Source of the DNA: an uncultured Flavobacteriales bacterium
GTDB taxonomy: Bacteria; Bacteroidota; Bacteroidia; Flavobacteriales_G; Salibacteraceae
Length of the DNA: 64,000 bases
Assembly (NCBI GenBank): GCA_943788725.1
Contig: CALSRJ010000002.1
Span: 248,001-312,000 of the forward strand
Direction of reading: 5' to 3'
Shown piece after piece: positions 17,401 to 25,562 of this stretch (position 1 is its first letter; each line of letters begins with the position of its first letter). The translations under genes and the position numbers were made by a program. Below the pieces are notes generated by a model. That model saw only the letters and a list, made by a program, of their open reading frames with translations, did no database searches and was not told where the DNA came from.

Positions 17401-19832
17401 TTGAAGCCGTCGTTATCTGCATCGGCATAGCTGTCTGATCTTCCATCTCCATCAGCATCCGTGCCTCCTGCTTCCACAACGTCTGGGATGCCATCGTTGT
17501 CAGAATCGAGGTCTCTGTAATCAAAAATGCCATCTCCATCGGCATCGCCGTATGTTAAGCTGTTCGGCAAAGCATCACCATCGGTATCGCTGCCTGTAGT
17601 GAAAATGGGAGTATTGGAAATACAGACTTCATACACATTATAGCTAATCGTCGAATCCCCAATCGTAACAGCGTCAAAGTCAATATCATCGTTGCTTCCT
17701 GTCAACGGATACACTTGCAGGTATCTGGTAGCCACCTGCGTAGTCATCACCGTACTTTTGAATACCTGGGTATTGTCTTGAGGAGTTACTGAATTCGTAG
17801 TGTAAGTCGAGTTGTCTGACGACTCTCGCACAACCATGTCAGCGGTCGGTCCAGAACCATAAGTCGCTTTACGCCTCCATCTCAGTATGTAGGTAGATCC
17901 AATCGGATATACACTCCCAAGGTCTAAAACCAGCCGGTCTGTTGCATCGTATACTTGAGCAAATGTGGTGTTAGGAGCACCACTGGCGTTACCACCGTTC
18001 ACAATTCCCGTTGAAGAACCTCCCAAATATGTGCCATAGGCAATATTGTTGCTAGTAACTATGTCCACACTATCCTCGCAAATGAGGGCATCGATCAGAT
18101 CGGAAAGTCCATCGCCATCTGAATCGCCAAAATTATCCAGTCGTCCATCGCCATTGACGTCGACACCGCCCGCTTCAACAACATCTGGAATTCCATCATT
18201 GTCCGAATCAGAATCTAAGTAGTCTGGAATGGTATCGTTGTCAGAATCATAGGTAGGCAGAATGGAATAAGAATTTAAATCGAGACACCCAGGCTGCACA
18301 GAACATGGACTTGACCCTTGAGGACCATCCGTATCGTCATTATCGAAAATATCGTAAAGTCCATCGCCATCGGTATCTAGCGTGACGTCCGCTTGTCCAT
18401 CGCCATTCGTATCTGATCCACCTGCTTCGATGATGTCCGGAATGCCGTCATTGTCAGAATCGAGGTCTAAGTGGCTTGGAATACCATCACCATCCGGATC
18501 AAAATTGGAACAAATCGCGTCGATTCCTAAAATAAAGGATCCGCAATAAGGGAAATCGCTATCGATGAAGTTTGCATATCCATCGTCATCCATGTCGGCC
18601 GTAGGATTTGGCAGACCACTCACTGCGCAGCTCCACCCAGAAACGCCATCAAATACATCCAAACAAAAGTCCGAATCCGCCCAATCCAAGGTATCATCAC
18701 CATCATGATCGTAGGTATAAATCTCCTGGATGTCTGTCAGTCCATCTCCATCGTCGTCAATATCACATACAGGTGCAATCGGGTCGTTATCGATGTTTGC
18801 TCGATAGTTCACATTCTCGATGGGGACATACAGACCGAAAGTTCCTCCAACAGCTCCGGAATCCGCGCCATTGTCATAACCGTCTGAGTGCACACCCGGA
18901 GCACCTCCATCAGCCCCAAACGTAACCGCAGCAGGCAAAGATGGAAGCGAGTAAAGCAACACACCACCACCACCACCGCCACCTGGACCGTGATAGTTGT
19001 TCGTATTCAGATTTTGGCCATCGCCACCATTGGCCGTGACTGTCAGTGAATCCGGAAGAGCCAGTACATTTAATAGGACGCTGCCGCCGCCGCCACCGCC
19101 GCCATCAGGCGCACCAACCGGGTTTACAGCCACGGGAGTAGTGCCGTTGGCAAGGATTGAATTTCCATTTCCTACGAGGGTATCAACAAAGAGAATTACT
19201 ATACCTCCGCCATCGGTTGCATCTGATGGATTACTCGTTGTAACATAACCCGAGCCCCCAGCACCGCCTAAAAACAATTTGTCTTGGGTAAAGTAGGAGG
19301 ATAGTGAAACGCCTCCCAATCCACCTGCAGGGATGTCAGGACCTCCATCTTGAGAGCCCAATTCATCACACCATCGGTATCCTCCTTGTCCACCGGCACC
19401 GTAACTAGATCCAACGCCGCCACCAGAATCACCAGAGATTCCAGACCCACCTCCATTCGCCCTTGGCGCCCGCCCTCGGTTGTAAGAAGTATTGTCCGCA
19501 ACTATGCCTTCTCCTTTGGTATAACTCTGAGAAGCAGTAGATGCCAGTGTATAAGCCGATGTAGGACTGACCGAACAATTGTCGGGCGTTCCGTTGGTGT
19601 TCATCGTATTCCCTTTAAAGCCTTTACCGATCACGTCGATATCAGCATTTAAGACCAACTTTTTCGCAATCAAGGCGACAACTCCTCCCACGCCTGTGGA
19701 TTCTTGCCATGTCGGTGCTGTCAGCGTTCCGGTAACGGTAACCGTCGCATTGCCATAGTTTGGAATTCGAATAACCTGCACTTGTCCTGTGGCATCGTAT
19801 TGTTTCACCAACCCGTATACAGGAAAGATCAA
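14457..19832 (-). CDS. Giant Asp-rich (thrombospondin type 3-like repeat) T9SS-secreted adhesin, main body
   Basis: At least 1,791 residues in this frame; the natural N-terminus is in another frame (19889-20170). Order: (i) beta-rich N-terminal part with very glycine-rich loops (for example GGGGGGGSVLLNV); (ii) a long array of calcium-binding DxDxDGxxD repeats of thrombospondin type 3 style, interrupted by a beta-sandwich-like insertion around 17580-18060; (iii) a Cys-containing domain at about 15000-15600; (iv) a fibronectin III-like segment (VELLDFDAHAISQNEVNVTWSTASE); (v) a C-terminal type A T9SS sorting domain (VYPNPSFGSVFI ... GLAPGVYFL). Expected at the cell surface, rigidified by Ca2+. 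The TTG at 19832 is only where an ORF search would begin; the frame is open upstream to the break near 19905. Confidence 0.88.
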   Translation of the reverse strand: MIFPVYGLVKQYDATGQVQVIRIPNYGNATVTVTGTLTAPTWQESTGVGGVVALIAKKLVLNADIDVIGKGFKGNTMNTNGTPDNCSVSPTSAYTLASTASQSYTKGEGIVADNTSYNRGRAPRANGGGSGISGDSGGGVGSSYGAGGQGGYRWCDELGSQDGGPDIPAGGLGGVSLSSYFTQDKLFLGGAGGSGYVTTSNPSDATDGGGIVILFVDTLVGNGNSILANGTTPVAVNPVGAPDGGGGGGGSVLLNVLALPDSLTVTANGGDGQNLNTNNYHGPGGGGGGGVLLYSLPSLPAAVTFGADGGAPGVHSDGYDNGADSGAVGGTFGLYVPIENVNYRANIDNDPIAPVCDIDDDGDGLTDIQEIYTYDHDGDDTLDWADSDFCLDVFDGVSGWSCAVSGLPNPTADMDDDGYANFIDSDFPYCGSFILGIDAICSNFDPDGDGIPSHLDLDSDNDGIPDIIEAGGSDTNGDGQADVTLDTDGDGLYDIFDNDDTDGPQGSSPCSVQPGCLDLNSYSILPTYDSDNDTIPDYLDSDSDNDGIPDVVEAGGVDVNGDGRLDNFGDSDGDGLSDLIDALICEDSVDIVTSNNIAYGTYLGGSSTGIVNGGNASGAPNTTFAQVYDATDRLVLDLGSVYPIGSTYILRWRRKATYGSGPTADMVVRESSDNSTYTTNSVTPQDNTQVFKSTVMTTQVATRYLQVYPLTGSNDDIDFDAVTIGDSTISYNVYEVCISNTPIFTTGSDTDGDALPNSLTYGDADGDGIFDYRDLDSDNDGIPDVVEAGGTDADGDGRSDSYADADNDGFNDVVDGDPSNVLVLADDSDGGNQVNALQVTGSDTDSDGKPNSVVSDDFDGDGIPKQLDLDSDEDGISDVLESGGADANSDGQVNGTGTDTDGDGYADDVDGDVGNDGTAENTASALVVTGADANGDGAPDTYPNANTDSDSLYNALDIDADNDGITDNIEGQTTSGFSAPSGVDTDGDGLDNAYDGDNGGTYVVPTDTDSDGDADYVDLDSDDDTYPDEVEGHDMNGDGLPDATSPANTGVSGGATDVDVDGLIDGWDNNTASTDATNSSLTPSSHPDVHNPGGDRDWRDNKDTDEDGVSDHLDLDDDNDGVPDVDEALGYDPDGNEDGDEFPNWLDVSDAGNGGDGSLTDYTDANGDGIADVYDFDRDGIPNHLDKDSDNDGIVDVLEVGGSDANQDGEVDYPTAGDASSMVDADNDGLADALDDIDSGSGGGEVTTGTPLPLTDTDGAGNMDVLDIDADGDGIIDNIELQATTGTPLQASAADTDGDGISNVFDPDNGGTYLTPVDTDGDGTPDYMDTDTDDDGESDLIEGWDTDGDGVANTSPANSDTDGDGLDDNFDNVATINETTNPSNNAQDALDFPNTDDGTSERDWREAPCADGSVVMAPLNGTSSLTNFCQMDADWTYYYNPADPTELLFAVEHTPAGGNTNAFALTVSLTASSNPQTEAGVYSAEDIPNEDATFVMGRYYNISVTSGTLNGNVNIRFYYDQADADTMLAVAQRWNATNAGGTNFVSGLRWFAMNSGTFDPGTTDLTDEGIANSTEWFPTATGTEDGFNFAQFSASSFTGGGLAYSVGTNSVILPVELLDFDAHAISQNEVNVTWSTASEINNDHFMVERSSDMSHWDDIRKVAGAGNSAITLYYEYLDQAPLMGRSFYRLRQVDYNGTTSHSEAREVLINDVRVIDGLFEVYPNPSFGSVFIRVNSAGVQMLKVRNAIGQEVRSLQSSGNEIVEVSGLAPGVYFLTARGSEPISLKFVILD

Positions 19833-19888
19833 ATTACCGGTGTTATCTACCGAGTCTACAATGAAAAATTCGTAATTGCCTGCATTCG

Positions 19889-20170
19889 CTATATCCGAAA
19901 TCTGCCCCCCGATGAGGTGTTTGCCACACTGATAGAAGCACCTTTCATCTGAATGATGAGGGCTCTGTCTCCCACTTGAAAGGAGGAAGCATCATCTACC
20001 GTGATGGTATCTTTACATGTTGGGCTGCAATCTGAGCAATTCGGCTGGCTTACCGAACTAACAGCAGTATTTTGATTGATGGTGCCAGAAATGTTGATTT
20101 GTGCGCTCAGTTCGCACGAAACGAACAGCGCAATCAACATCACCGTCATATGGGCATAGTATCTCCTCAA
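19889..20170 (-). pseudogene. N-terminal segment of the giant adhesin, separated by a frameshift
   Basis: An ORF of 93 codons starts at the ATG at 20170 with a signal peptide ([24 protein letters not shown]) and continues with SQPNCSDCSPTCKDTITVDDASSFQVGDRALIIQMKG, the typical start of large Bacteroidota surface proteins. It ends soon after a run of six G on the coding strand (C-run 19905-19910 on the plus strand). Adding one G joins it in frame to the main body through GGQISDIANAGNYEFFIVDS, giving one protein of about 1,904 residues. So this is the N-terminus of the neighbouring adhesin and not a separate gene. The cause may be phase variation, real decay or a homopolymer read error. Confidence 0.8.
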
Positions 20171-20259
20171 GTCAATCAGTCTTTAGTCTCCAATCCTTAA
20201 CGCTATTACGTTATCTCGATCTAAAAGGTTGGCGTCTTTGCGGTAAAAATTCTGGGTCG

Positions 20260-20267
20260 CAAACTTA
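20260..20267 (-). promoter_or_regulatory. Candidate -7 promoter element for the giant adhesin
   Basis: The minus strand reads TAAGTTTG, an exact match to the Bacteroidota -7 consensus TAnnTTTG, 90 nt upstream of the adhesin ATG (20170). I see no good TTG at the expected -33 spacing, so support is moderate. Confidence 0.4.
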
Positions 20268-20442
20268 CTATTTACAACGCCACACAGAAGAAAGAACATC
20301 AGGTGTTCGAACAAGTCAGGATTCAACTGGGATTTTTGAATTTTACACGGCGGAAGGCATCATTTATAACGAGATAGTGTACTCATTTTGTGACGTGAAA
20401 GTTACAGTAACACTAACTTCGCGGTCAATTTTGAAGGCGCAC

Positions 20443-23043
20443 ATGGAGTATGATTTCGCGAGTATAGAACCGAAGTGGAGAAAACACTGGCAGGAACAAC
20501 TAACGTTCAAGGCCCACAATCAGTCTACCAAACCCAAGTATTACGTGCTCGACATGTTTCCTTACCCTTCGGGTTCTGGACTGCACGTAGGCCATCCGCT
20601 TGGGTACATAGCCAGTGACATCTACGCTCGCTACAAACGCCACCAAGGGTTCAATGTGTTGCACCCAATGGGCTATGATGCCTTTGGCCTTCCCGCAGAA
20701 CAATACGCTATTCAAACAGGGCAACACCCTTCCACAACGACGAACGCGAACATCAAGCGCTATAGAGATCAGCTTGATTTGATAGGATTTTCCTTCGATT
20801 GGACACGCGAGGTGAACACCTCCAATCCAGCATTTTACAAATGGACGCAATGGATTTTTGTTCAATTGTTCCACTCGTGGTACAACAAAGCTTCCGATAA
20901 GGCGGAATCGATTGAGACGCTCATCGCCTACTTTGAGAAGAACGGAACCCTGGGTCTCCAAGCGGCCGCCGATTCCTATGAAGCTTTTTCGGCTGATGAT
21001 TGGAATAAGTTCTCACTTCACGAGCAACGGGAAATGCTGTTGAAATTTCGCCTTGCCTATCGAGCGGAGACCGTTGTGAATTGGTGCCCAGCGCTAGGTA
21101 CAGTGCTCGCCAATGATGAAGTAGTGAACGGTGTCAGCGAACGAGGCGGACATCCGGTAGAACAACGCAAAATGAAGCAGTGGTCCCTGCGCATTACCGC
21201 TTACGCCCAGCGCCTACTCGATGGGTTGAACACGGTAGATTGGACCGATTCCCTCAAGGAAATACAGCGCAATTGGATCGGCAGAAGTGAGGGTGCCCAG
21301 ATTGCATTTAACGTTCAAGGCAAAAATGCCTCAGTGGAAGTGTTCACGACCAGACCTGACACCATCTTCGGCGCAACATTCATGGTGTTAGCGCCAGAAC
21401 ATGAACTGGTTCAACATATTACCACAGAAGCTCAGGCTGAAGAAATAAACAGCTACTTGGCCTATGCCAAAGCGAGGTCTGAGCGTGATCGGATGTCAGA
21501 AACCAAGAAAATTACGGGAGCCTTTACGGGTGCATACGCCATTAATCCGATTACCAAAACGGAAGTTCCCATTTGGATCGCAGATTACGTGTTGGCGGGA
21601 TATGGCACCGGTGCGGTGATGGCTGTTCCAGCTGGTGATCAGCGTGATTGGGATTTCGCTACCCATTTTGATCTGCCGATTACCCCGGTTATTGAAGGTC
21701 AAAGCGTAGCAGAAGGTGCAGATGAGCGAAAAGACGGCACCATGATCAATTCAGATTTCCTCAATGGCCTAACGGTCAAAGAAGCCATCGCACAAATTCT
21801 CACTCGCGTAGAAGAACTTGGAATCGGGACCAAAAAGATCAATTACAAATTACGCGACGCGGTTTTCAGTCGCCAGCGCTATTGGGGCGAGCCTTTCCCT
21901 ATCTACTTCAAAGACGACATCCCGTTTACGATGGACGAGGACAAACTTCCAATCGTACTTCCAGAAGTAGATGAATTCAAACCGACAGAAGATGGCGACC
22001 CACCGCTTGGTAGGGCCACGCATTGGAATTGGGATCGGGAAAATGGAAAGGTGGTAGAGAACGGTAAAGGCTATCCGATTGAATTGAGCACGATGCCCGG
22101 CTGGGCAGGATCGAGTTGGTACTTCCTACGCTATATGATGGAGGGAAATCCTGAAGAACGTGCGCAGCAATTCGTCAGTAAAGAAGCCGTAGATTATTGG
22201 AAGCAAGTAGACCTCTACATGGGAGGTGCCGAGCACGCTACCGGTCACTTGCTGTATTTCCGCTTTTGGACAAAATTTTTATTCGATCGCGGCTTTCTTC
22301 CGTTTGATGAACCGGCTAAAAAACTCATCAATCAAGGCATGATCCAAGCCGAGGATGGACAAAAGATGAGCAAGAGACACGGCAACGTGGTGAATCCAGA
22401 CGACGTGGTAGCTGAGCACGGCGCCGATGCCCTTCGCCTGCATGAAATGTTTCTCGGCCCCATTGAAATGCATAAGCCTTGGAATACGAAAGGGATCGAA
22501 GGAGTTTCCAAGTTCCTACGAAAATTATGGCGCTTGTATCACGAAGGGGACGAGGTGGCTGTTTCTGAGGATGGCCCAAATAAAGCAGAACTAAAAACGC
22601 TGCACAAAACCATCCAAAAGATCAGCGAAGACCTCGAACGCTTCTCTTTCAATACGCCAGTGAGTGCGCTTATGGTAGCCGTAAATGAATTGACAGAATT
22701 AAAGTGCAACAAGCGTTCAATATTGGAACCTCTAACCGTGTTGTTGAGCTGTCACGCACCTCATATCGCCGAGGAGCTTTGGTCACGCCTAGGAAACGAC
22801 ACCTCCATCTCAGAAGTGGATTGGCCCGTTGCGGATGAAAAGCACTTGAAGGACGACAATGTAAACTACCCGATCTCTTTTAACGGCAAGACCCGCTTTC
22901 AGCTTGAGCTGCCTGCAGACATGGGTAAAGATCAAGTCGAGAAGGAAGTGCTTTCCCACGCAATGGCCGAGAAATGGCTGGAAGGAAAACCCCCAAAGAA
23001 GGTCATCGTAGTGCCCGGCAGGATTGTCAACGTAGTGGTATAA
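20443..23043 (+). CDS. leuS: Leucyl-tRNA synthetase
   Basis: An 866-residue class I aminoacyl-tRNA synthetase from the ATG at 20443 ([16 protein letters not shown], the usual LeuRS start). The HIGH-like motif is HVGHP within [15 protein letters not shown]; the editing (CP1) domain includes [21 protein letters not shown] (threonine-rich peptide); [14 protein letters not shown] is the KMSKS loop. The anticodon-binding region and C-terminal domain follow. An upstream in-frame extension to 20101 is open but lacks family sequence and overlaps the divergent adhesin start, so it is not used. bioY begins 3 nt after the stop. Confidence 0.96.
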   Translation: MEYDFASIEPKWRKHWQEQLTFKAHNQSTKPKYYVLDMFPYPSGSGLHVGHPLGYIASDIYARYKRHQGFNVLHPMGYDAFGLPAEQYAIQTGQHPSTTTNANIKRYRDQLDLIGFSFDWTREVNTSNPAFYKWTQWIFVQLFHSWYNKASDKAESIETLIAYFEKNGTLGLQAAADSYEAFSADDWNKFSLHEQREMLLKFRLAYRAETVVNWCPALGTVLANDEVVNGVSERGGHPVEQRKMKQWSLRITAYAQRLLDGLNTVDWTDSLKEIQRNWIGRSEGAQIAFNVQGKNASVEVFTTRPDTIFGATFMVLAPEHELVQHITTEAQAEEINSYLAYAKARSERDRMSETKKITGAFTGAYAINPITKTEVPIWIADYVLAGYGTGAVMAVPAGDQRDWDFATHFDLPITPVIEGQSVAEGADERKDGTMINSDFLNGLTVKEAIAQILTRVEELGIGTKKINYKLRDAVFSRQRYWGEPFPIYFKDDIPFTMDEDKLPIVLPEVDEFKPTEDGDPPLGRATHWNWDRENGKVVENGKGYPIELSTMPGWAGSSWYFLRYMMEGNPEERAQQFVSKEAVDYWKQVDLYMGGAEHATGHLLYFRFWTKFLFDRGFLPFDEPAKKLINQGMIQAEDGQKMSKRHGNVVNPDDVVAEHGADALRLHEMFLGPIEMHKPWNTKGIEGVSKFLRKLWRLYHEGDEVAVSEDGPNKAELKTLHKTIQKISEDLERFSFNTPVSALMVAVNELTELKCNKRSILEPLTVLLSCHAPHIAEELWSRLGNDTSISEVDWPVADEKHLKDDNVNYPISFNGKTRFQLELPADMGKDQVEKEVLSHAMAEKWLEGKPPKKVIVVPGRIVNVVV

Positions 23044-23046
23044 CGT

Positions 23047-23577
23047 ATGAAAAATTACGGGCGATTTGCGATAGAGATATTGGTAACGGCATTACTCATG
23101 TCGGCCAGCGGACAGTTCCAAATCGAACTAATAGGCATTGCATTGCCCATCACGTTGCAAAGCATGTTCGCCATTTTGCTTCCTCTGATCTTTCGAACGA
23201 CCAGTGCAAGCCTTGGTATCCTTCTGTATCTCTTATTGGCCCTTGTTGGACTTCCCGTTTTAGCCGGCGGCGCGAGTGGAGTTGAACCATTTCTCGGAAA
23301 CAGCGGAGGTTACTTAATTGGCTTCGTTGTGCTCGGGGCAGCATCGCATTTTTGGAAGGATTGGATGAAGACACCGAGGTTCGTCTATGTATTTGCAGTC
23401 TTCTTTTTTCAGCATGTCTTACTCACAATTCTCGGACTTTCTTGGATAGCTCTGCTCGACACCAGCACCATTGCTTGGTCAACGCACATCGGTCCGTTCA
23501 TTCCTGGTTTAGTGGTGAAAGGGTGCATCGGAACAGCGTTGGCCGAAGCCTACTTCAGAGCGCTCAAAATGAAGTAA
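23047..23577 (+). CDS. bioY: Biotin transporter BioY
   Basis: A 176-residue integral membrane protein, the substrate-binding (S) subunit of an ECF-type biotin transporter. Seen: about six hydrophobic segments, LPITLQSMFAILLPLIF near residue 33 and LVGLPVLAGGASGVEPFLGNSGGYLIGF (about residues 65-92), the BioY signature region. No EcfA/EcfT genes are nearby, as is usual for solitary BioY. It is almost contiguous with leuS and probably co-transcribed. Confidence 0.9.
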   Translation: MKNYGRFAIEILVTALLMSASGQFQIELIGIALPITLQSMFAILLPLIFRTTSASLGILLYLLLALVGLPVLAGGASGVEPFLGNSGGYLIGFVVLGAASHFWKDWMKTPRFVYVFAVFFFQHVLLTILGLSWIALLDTSTIAWSTHIGPFIPGLVVKGCIGTALAEAYFRALKMK

Positions 23578-23636
23578 ACTGCTATTCCTGATTATACTTG
23601 GCATGCGCTTTGTCTTTGCTTCGAAAACCAAGGATC

Positions 23637-24455
23637 ATGAAGAACAGCATCCTACTTACCGGAGCTCTGATAGCAACACAAGGTCTGACTCCTTTGACTG
23701 AACCTTCCATCGAGGCATTTCCAACCTCCCATGAAACTGTTCAACTGCCCACCGTTAACCACAGCGCTTTTCAACGTGGCGAACGCCTAGCGTATGACGT
23801 AAGCTACGGCTGGTTAGACGCCGGTGAAGCCATCATCGAAATCAAGGACGAAGTGAAAAAAATCGGCGAACGCGATGTAATGCACGTTGTGGGAACCGGA
23901 AATTCAAAGGGTACCTTCAATTGGTTCTTCAAAGTGCGCGACCGCTATGAAACCTACTTAGATGAAGAAGGCGTATTCCCTTGGGCTTTCGTTCGCGATA
24001 TACACGAAGGCGGCTTTGAAATGCAGCAGTACTACACCTTCGATCAATACAACCAGAAAGTAAAGACAGATAAAGGGAAGGAATTTGACGTGCCGTTGGG
24101 TGTACAGGACATGATTTCATCCTTCTACCGAGCGCGAGCGTTGAACTTAGACGGTGTAAAGCCAGGTCAGACGTTTGAAATTCAAAGCTTCATGGACAAT
24201 GAAATCTGGCCACTTAAGATCAAGTTCTTGAAGAAGGAAACCATTACCATTGATCAAGGAACCTTCGATTGCATGGTGTTTGTGCCCGTAGTTCAGGAAG
24301 GACGTATTTTTAAAGAAGAGGAAGACATGATGGTCTGGGTAACGGATGATAAAAATCGAATTCCGGTATTGGCCAAGGCCAGTATTTTGGTAGGATCTAT
24401 AAAAATGGAACTGCGCTCATTCGAAGGACTGGCCAATCCTGTTGCCATGCTCTGA
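23637..24455 (+). CDS. DUF3108 domain-containing periplasmic protein
   Basis: About 272 residues from the ATG at 23637; the signal peptide is MKNSILLTGALIATQGLTPL. The mature part begins AFQRGERLAYDVSYGWLDAGEAIIEIKDEV, the standard opening of DUF3108, a beta-rich family. Later landmarks are FYRARALNLDGVKPGQTFEIQSFMDNEIWPLKIKFL and a closing strand series. Function unknown; family members are thought to be periplasmic or outer-membrane-associated. A TTG at 23598 would add 13 residues ahead of the signal peptide and is rejected. Confidence 0.85.
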   Translation: MKNSILLTGALIATQGLTPLTEPSIEAFPTSHETVQLPTVNHSAFQRGERLAYDVSYGWLDAGEAIIEIKDEVKKIGERDVMHVVGTGNSKGTFNWFFKVRDRYETYLDEEGVFPWAFVRDIHEGGFEMQQYYTFDQYNQKVKTDKGKEFDVPLGVQDMISSFYRARALNLDGVKPGQTFEIQSFMDNEIWPLKIKFLKKETITIDQGTFDCMVFVPVVQEGRIFKEEEDMMVWVTDDKNRIPVLAKASILVGSIKMELRSFEGLANPVAML

Positions 24456-24539
24456 GACCTTCACCGGGCAGTGTTAGAAACTGTGACCCGCCCAACTTAT
24501 AAGCATGCCAATTGATGGTACATTCGGGTCATCAATTAG

Positions 24540-25562
24540 TTGCAAAACGTGAGCGATAGCATCCAAGACAAGATCCAAAAGCTACATGAAAAGTATGAGT
24601 CCATGGGGCAGGACATCAATGCCTACCTCGATGGACTTTTACTTTCGAACTATCTGACCTATTGGGATTACGTACACCTGGACACACTCTTGACGCTTCA
24701 GCAGCCTAAGACTGACTTCCCTGATGAGGAGATTTTCATCATGTACCACCAAATCACTGAACTCTACTTCAAGCTCAGCCTGAATGAATTCGAACAGATC
24801 AGTCGCAATGGAAGGATAATTGGCGATAATGGTCATAATCAAGGTTGGAATGATCGCTTGCAACCTGCCTTCTTCAAAGAACGACTGAGAAGGATCAACA
24901 GCTACTTCGAGGCCTTGACAAAGAGCTTTGAAATCATGGTGCAGGGCATGGAAAAAGATCAATTCTTGAAATTCAGAATGGCCCTCCTGCCCGCCAGCGG
25001 ATTTCAGAGTGCTCAATACCGGATGATTGAAATAGCATCGACAGACATGGCTCGTTTGGTGCAGAAGGACTTGCGAAAATCAAAAGGCGAAGAAGACACA
25101 AGGACCATTGAAGAGATGTTTGAAAACATCTACTGGAAACAAGGCGCCACCGAAGCGGCAAGTGGCAAAAAGACGCTGACCCTGAAGCAATTTGAGGAGA
25201 AATACAGCGAAAAGTTCATGCACATGGCTAGGGAATACGCTCCAAAGAACATGTGGCAGAAATTCCTTGGATTATCTGAGGAAGATCAGAAAGACCCTGA
25301 GTTGGTACGACAACTGAGGCAGTTGGATGTCAATGTGAACATCAATTGGCCATTGCAGCACTACAAAAGTGCTGTGCGATACCTCGCTTCAAAAGAGGGA
25401 GATGCTCCCGCTACTGGCGGAACGAACTGGCAAAAGTACCTCCCCCCTCGACTTCAACTGCGCGTGTTTTATCCTAGCCTTTGGAGTGATGATGAATTGA
25501 AGAACTGGGGACGGGGATGGGTGGAAGAAGTACTGGCGGACCACATTAAAGTAAAGGGATAA
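24540..25562 (+). CDS. kynA: Tryptophan 2,3-dioxygenase
   Basis: A haem enzyme of about 340 residues that oxidises L-tryptophan to N-formylkynurenine. Seen: SNYLTYWDYVHLDTLL, then EIFIMYHQITELYFKLSLNEFEQI (haem-pocket His region, about residues 70-92) and the substrate-loop-like LPASGFQSAQYRMIEIAS (about 145-162). Length fits bacterial/flavobacterial TDOs. The start is uncertain: TTG 24540, GTG 24549 and ATG 24603 are in frame; the region before SNYLTYW needs one of the first two. The peptidase gene begins immediately after the stop. Confidence 0.92.
   Translation: MQNVSDSIQDKIQKLHEKYESMGQDINAYLDGLLLSNYLTYWDYVHLDTLLTLQQPKTDFPDEEIFIMYHQITELYFKLSLNEFEQISRNGRIIGDNGHNQGWNDRLQPAFFKERLRRINSYFEALTKSFEIMVQGMEKDQFLKFRMALLPASGFQSAQYRMIEIASTDMARLVQKDLRKSKGEEDTRTIEEMFENIYWKQGATEAASGKKTLTLKQFEEKYSEKFMHMAREYAPKNMWQKFLGLSEEDQKDPELVRQLRQLDVNVNINWPLQHYKSAVRYLASKEGDAPATGGTNWQKYLPPRLQLRVFYPSLWSDDELKNWGRGWVEEVLADHIKVKG

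Noticed and set aside
15700-18500. Periodic DNA pattern resembling a CRISPR or satellite array
   Set aside because: The periodicity is explained by repeated Asp/Gly codons of the calcium-binding repeats; no constant repeat with unique spacers exists.
15700-18900. Many open frames on the plus strand opposite the adhesin
   Set aside because: They follow from the biased Asp/Gly codons of the repeat protein on the other strand; the translations are Ser/Pro/Ile-rich with no domain or signal.
20101-20442. In-frame N-terminal extension of leuS to 20101
   Set aside because: The extension has no LeuRS similarity, contains low-complexity sequence and overlaps the divergent adhesin start; [16 protein letters not shown] at 20443 is the usual beginning.
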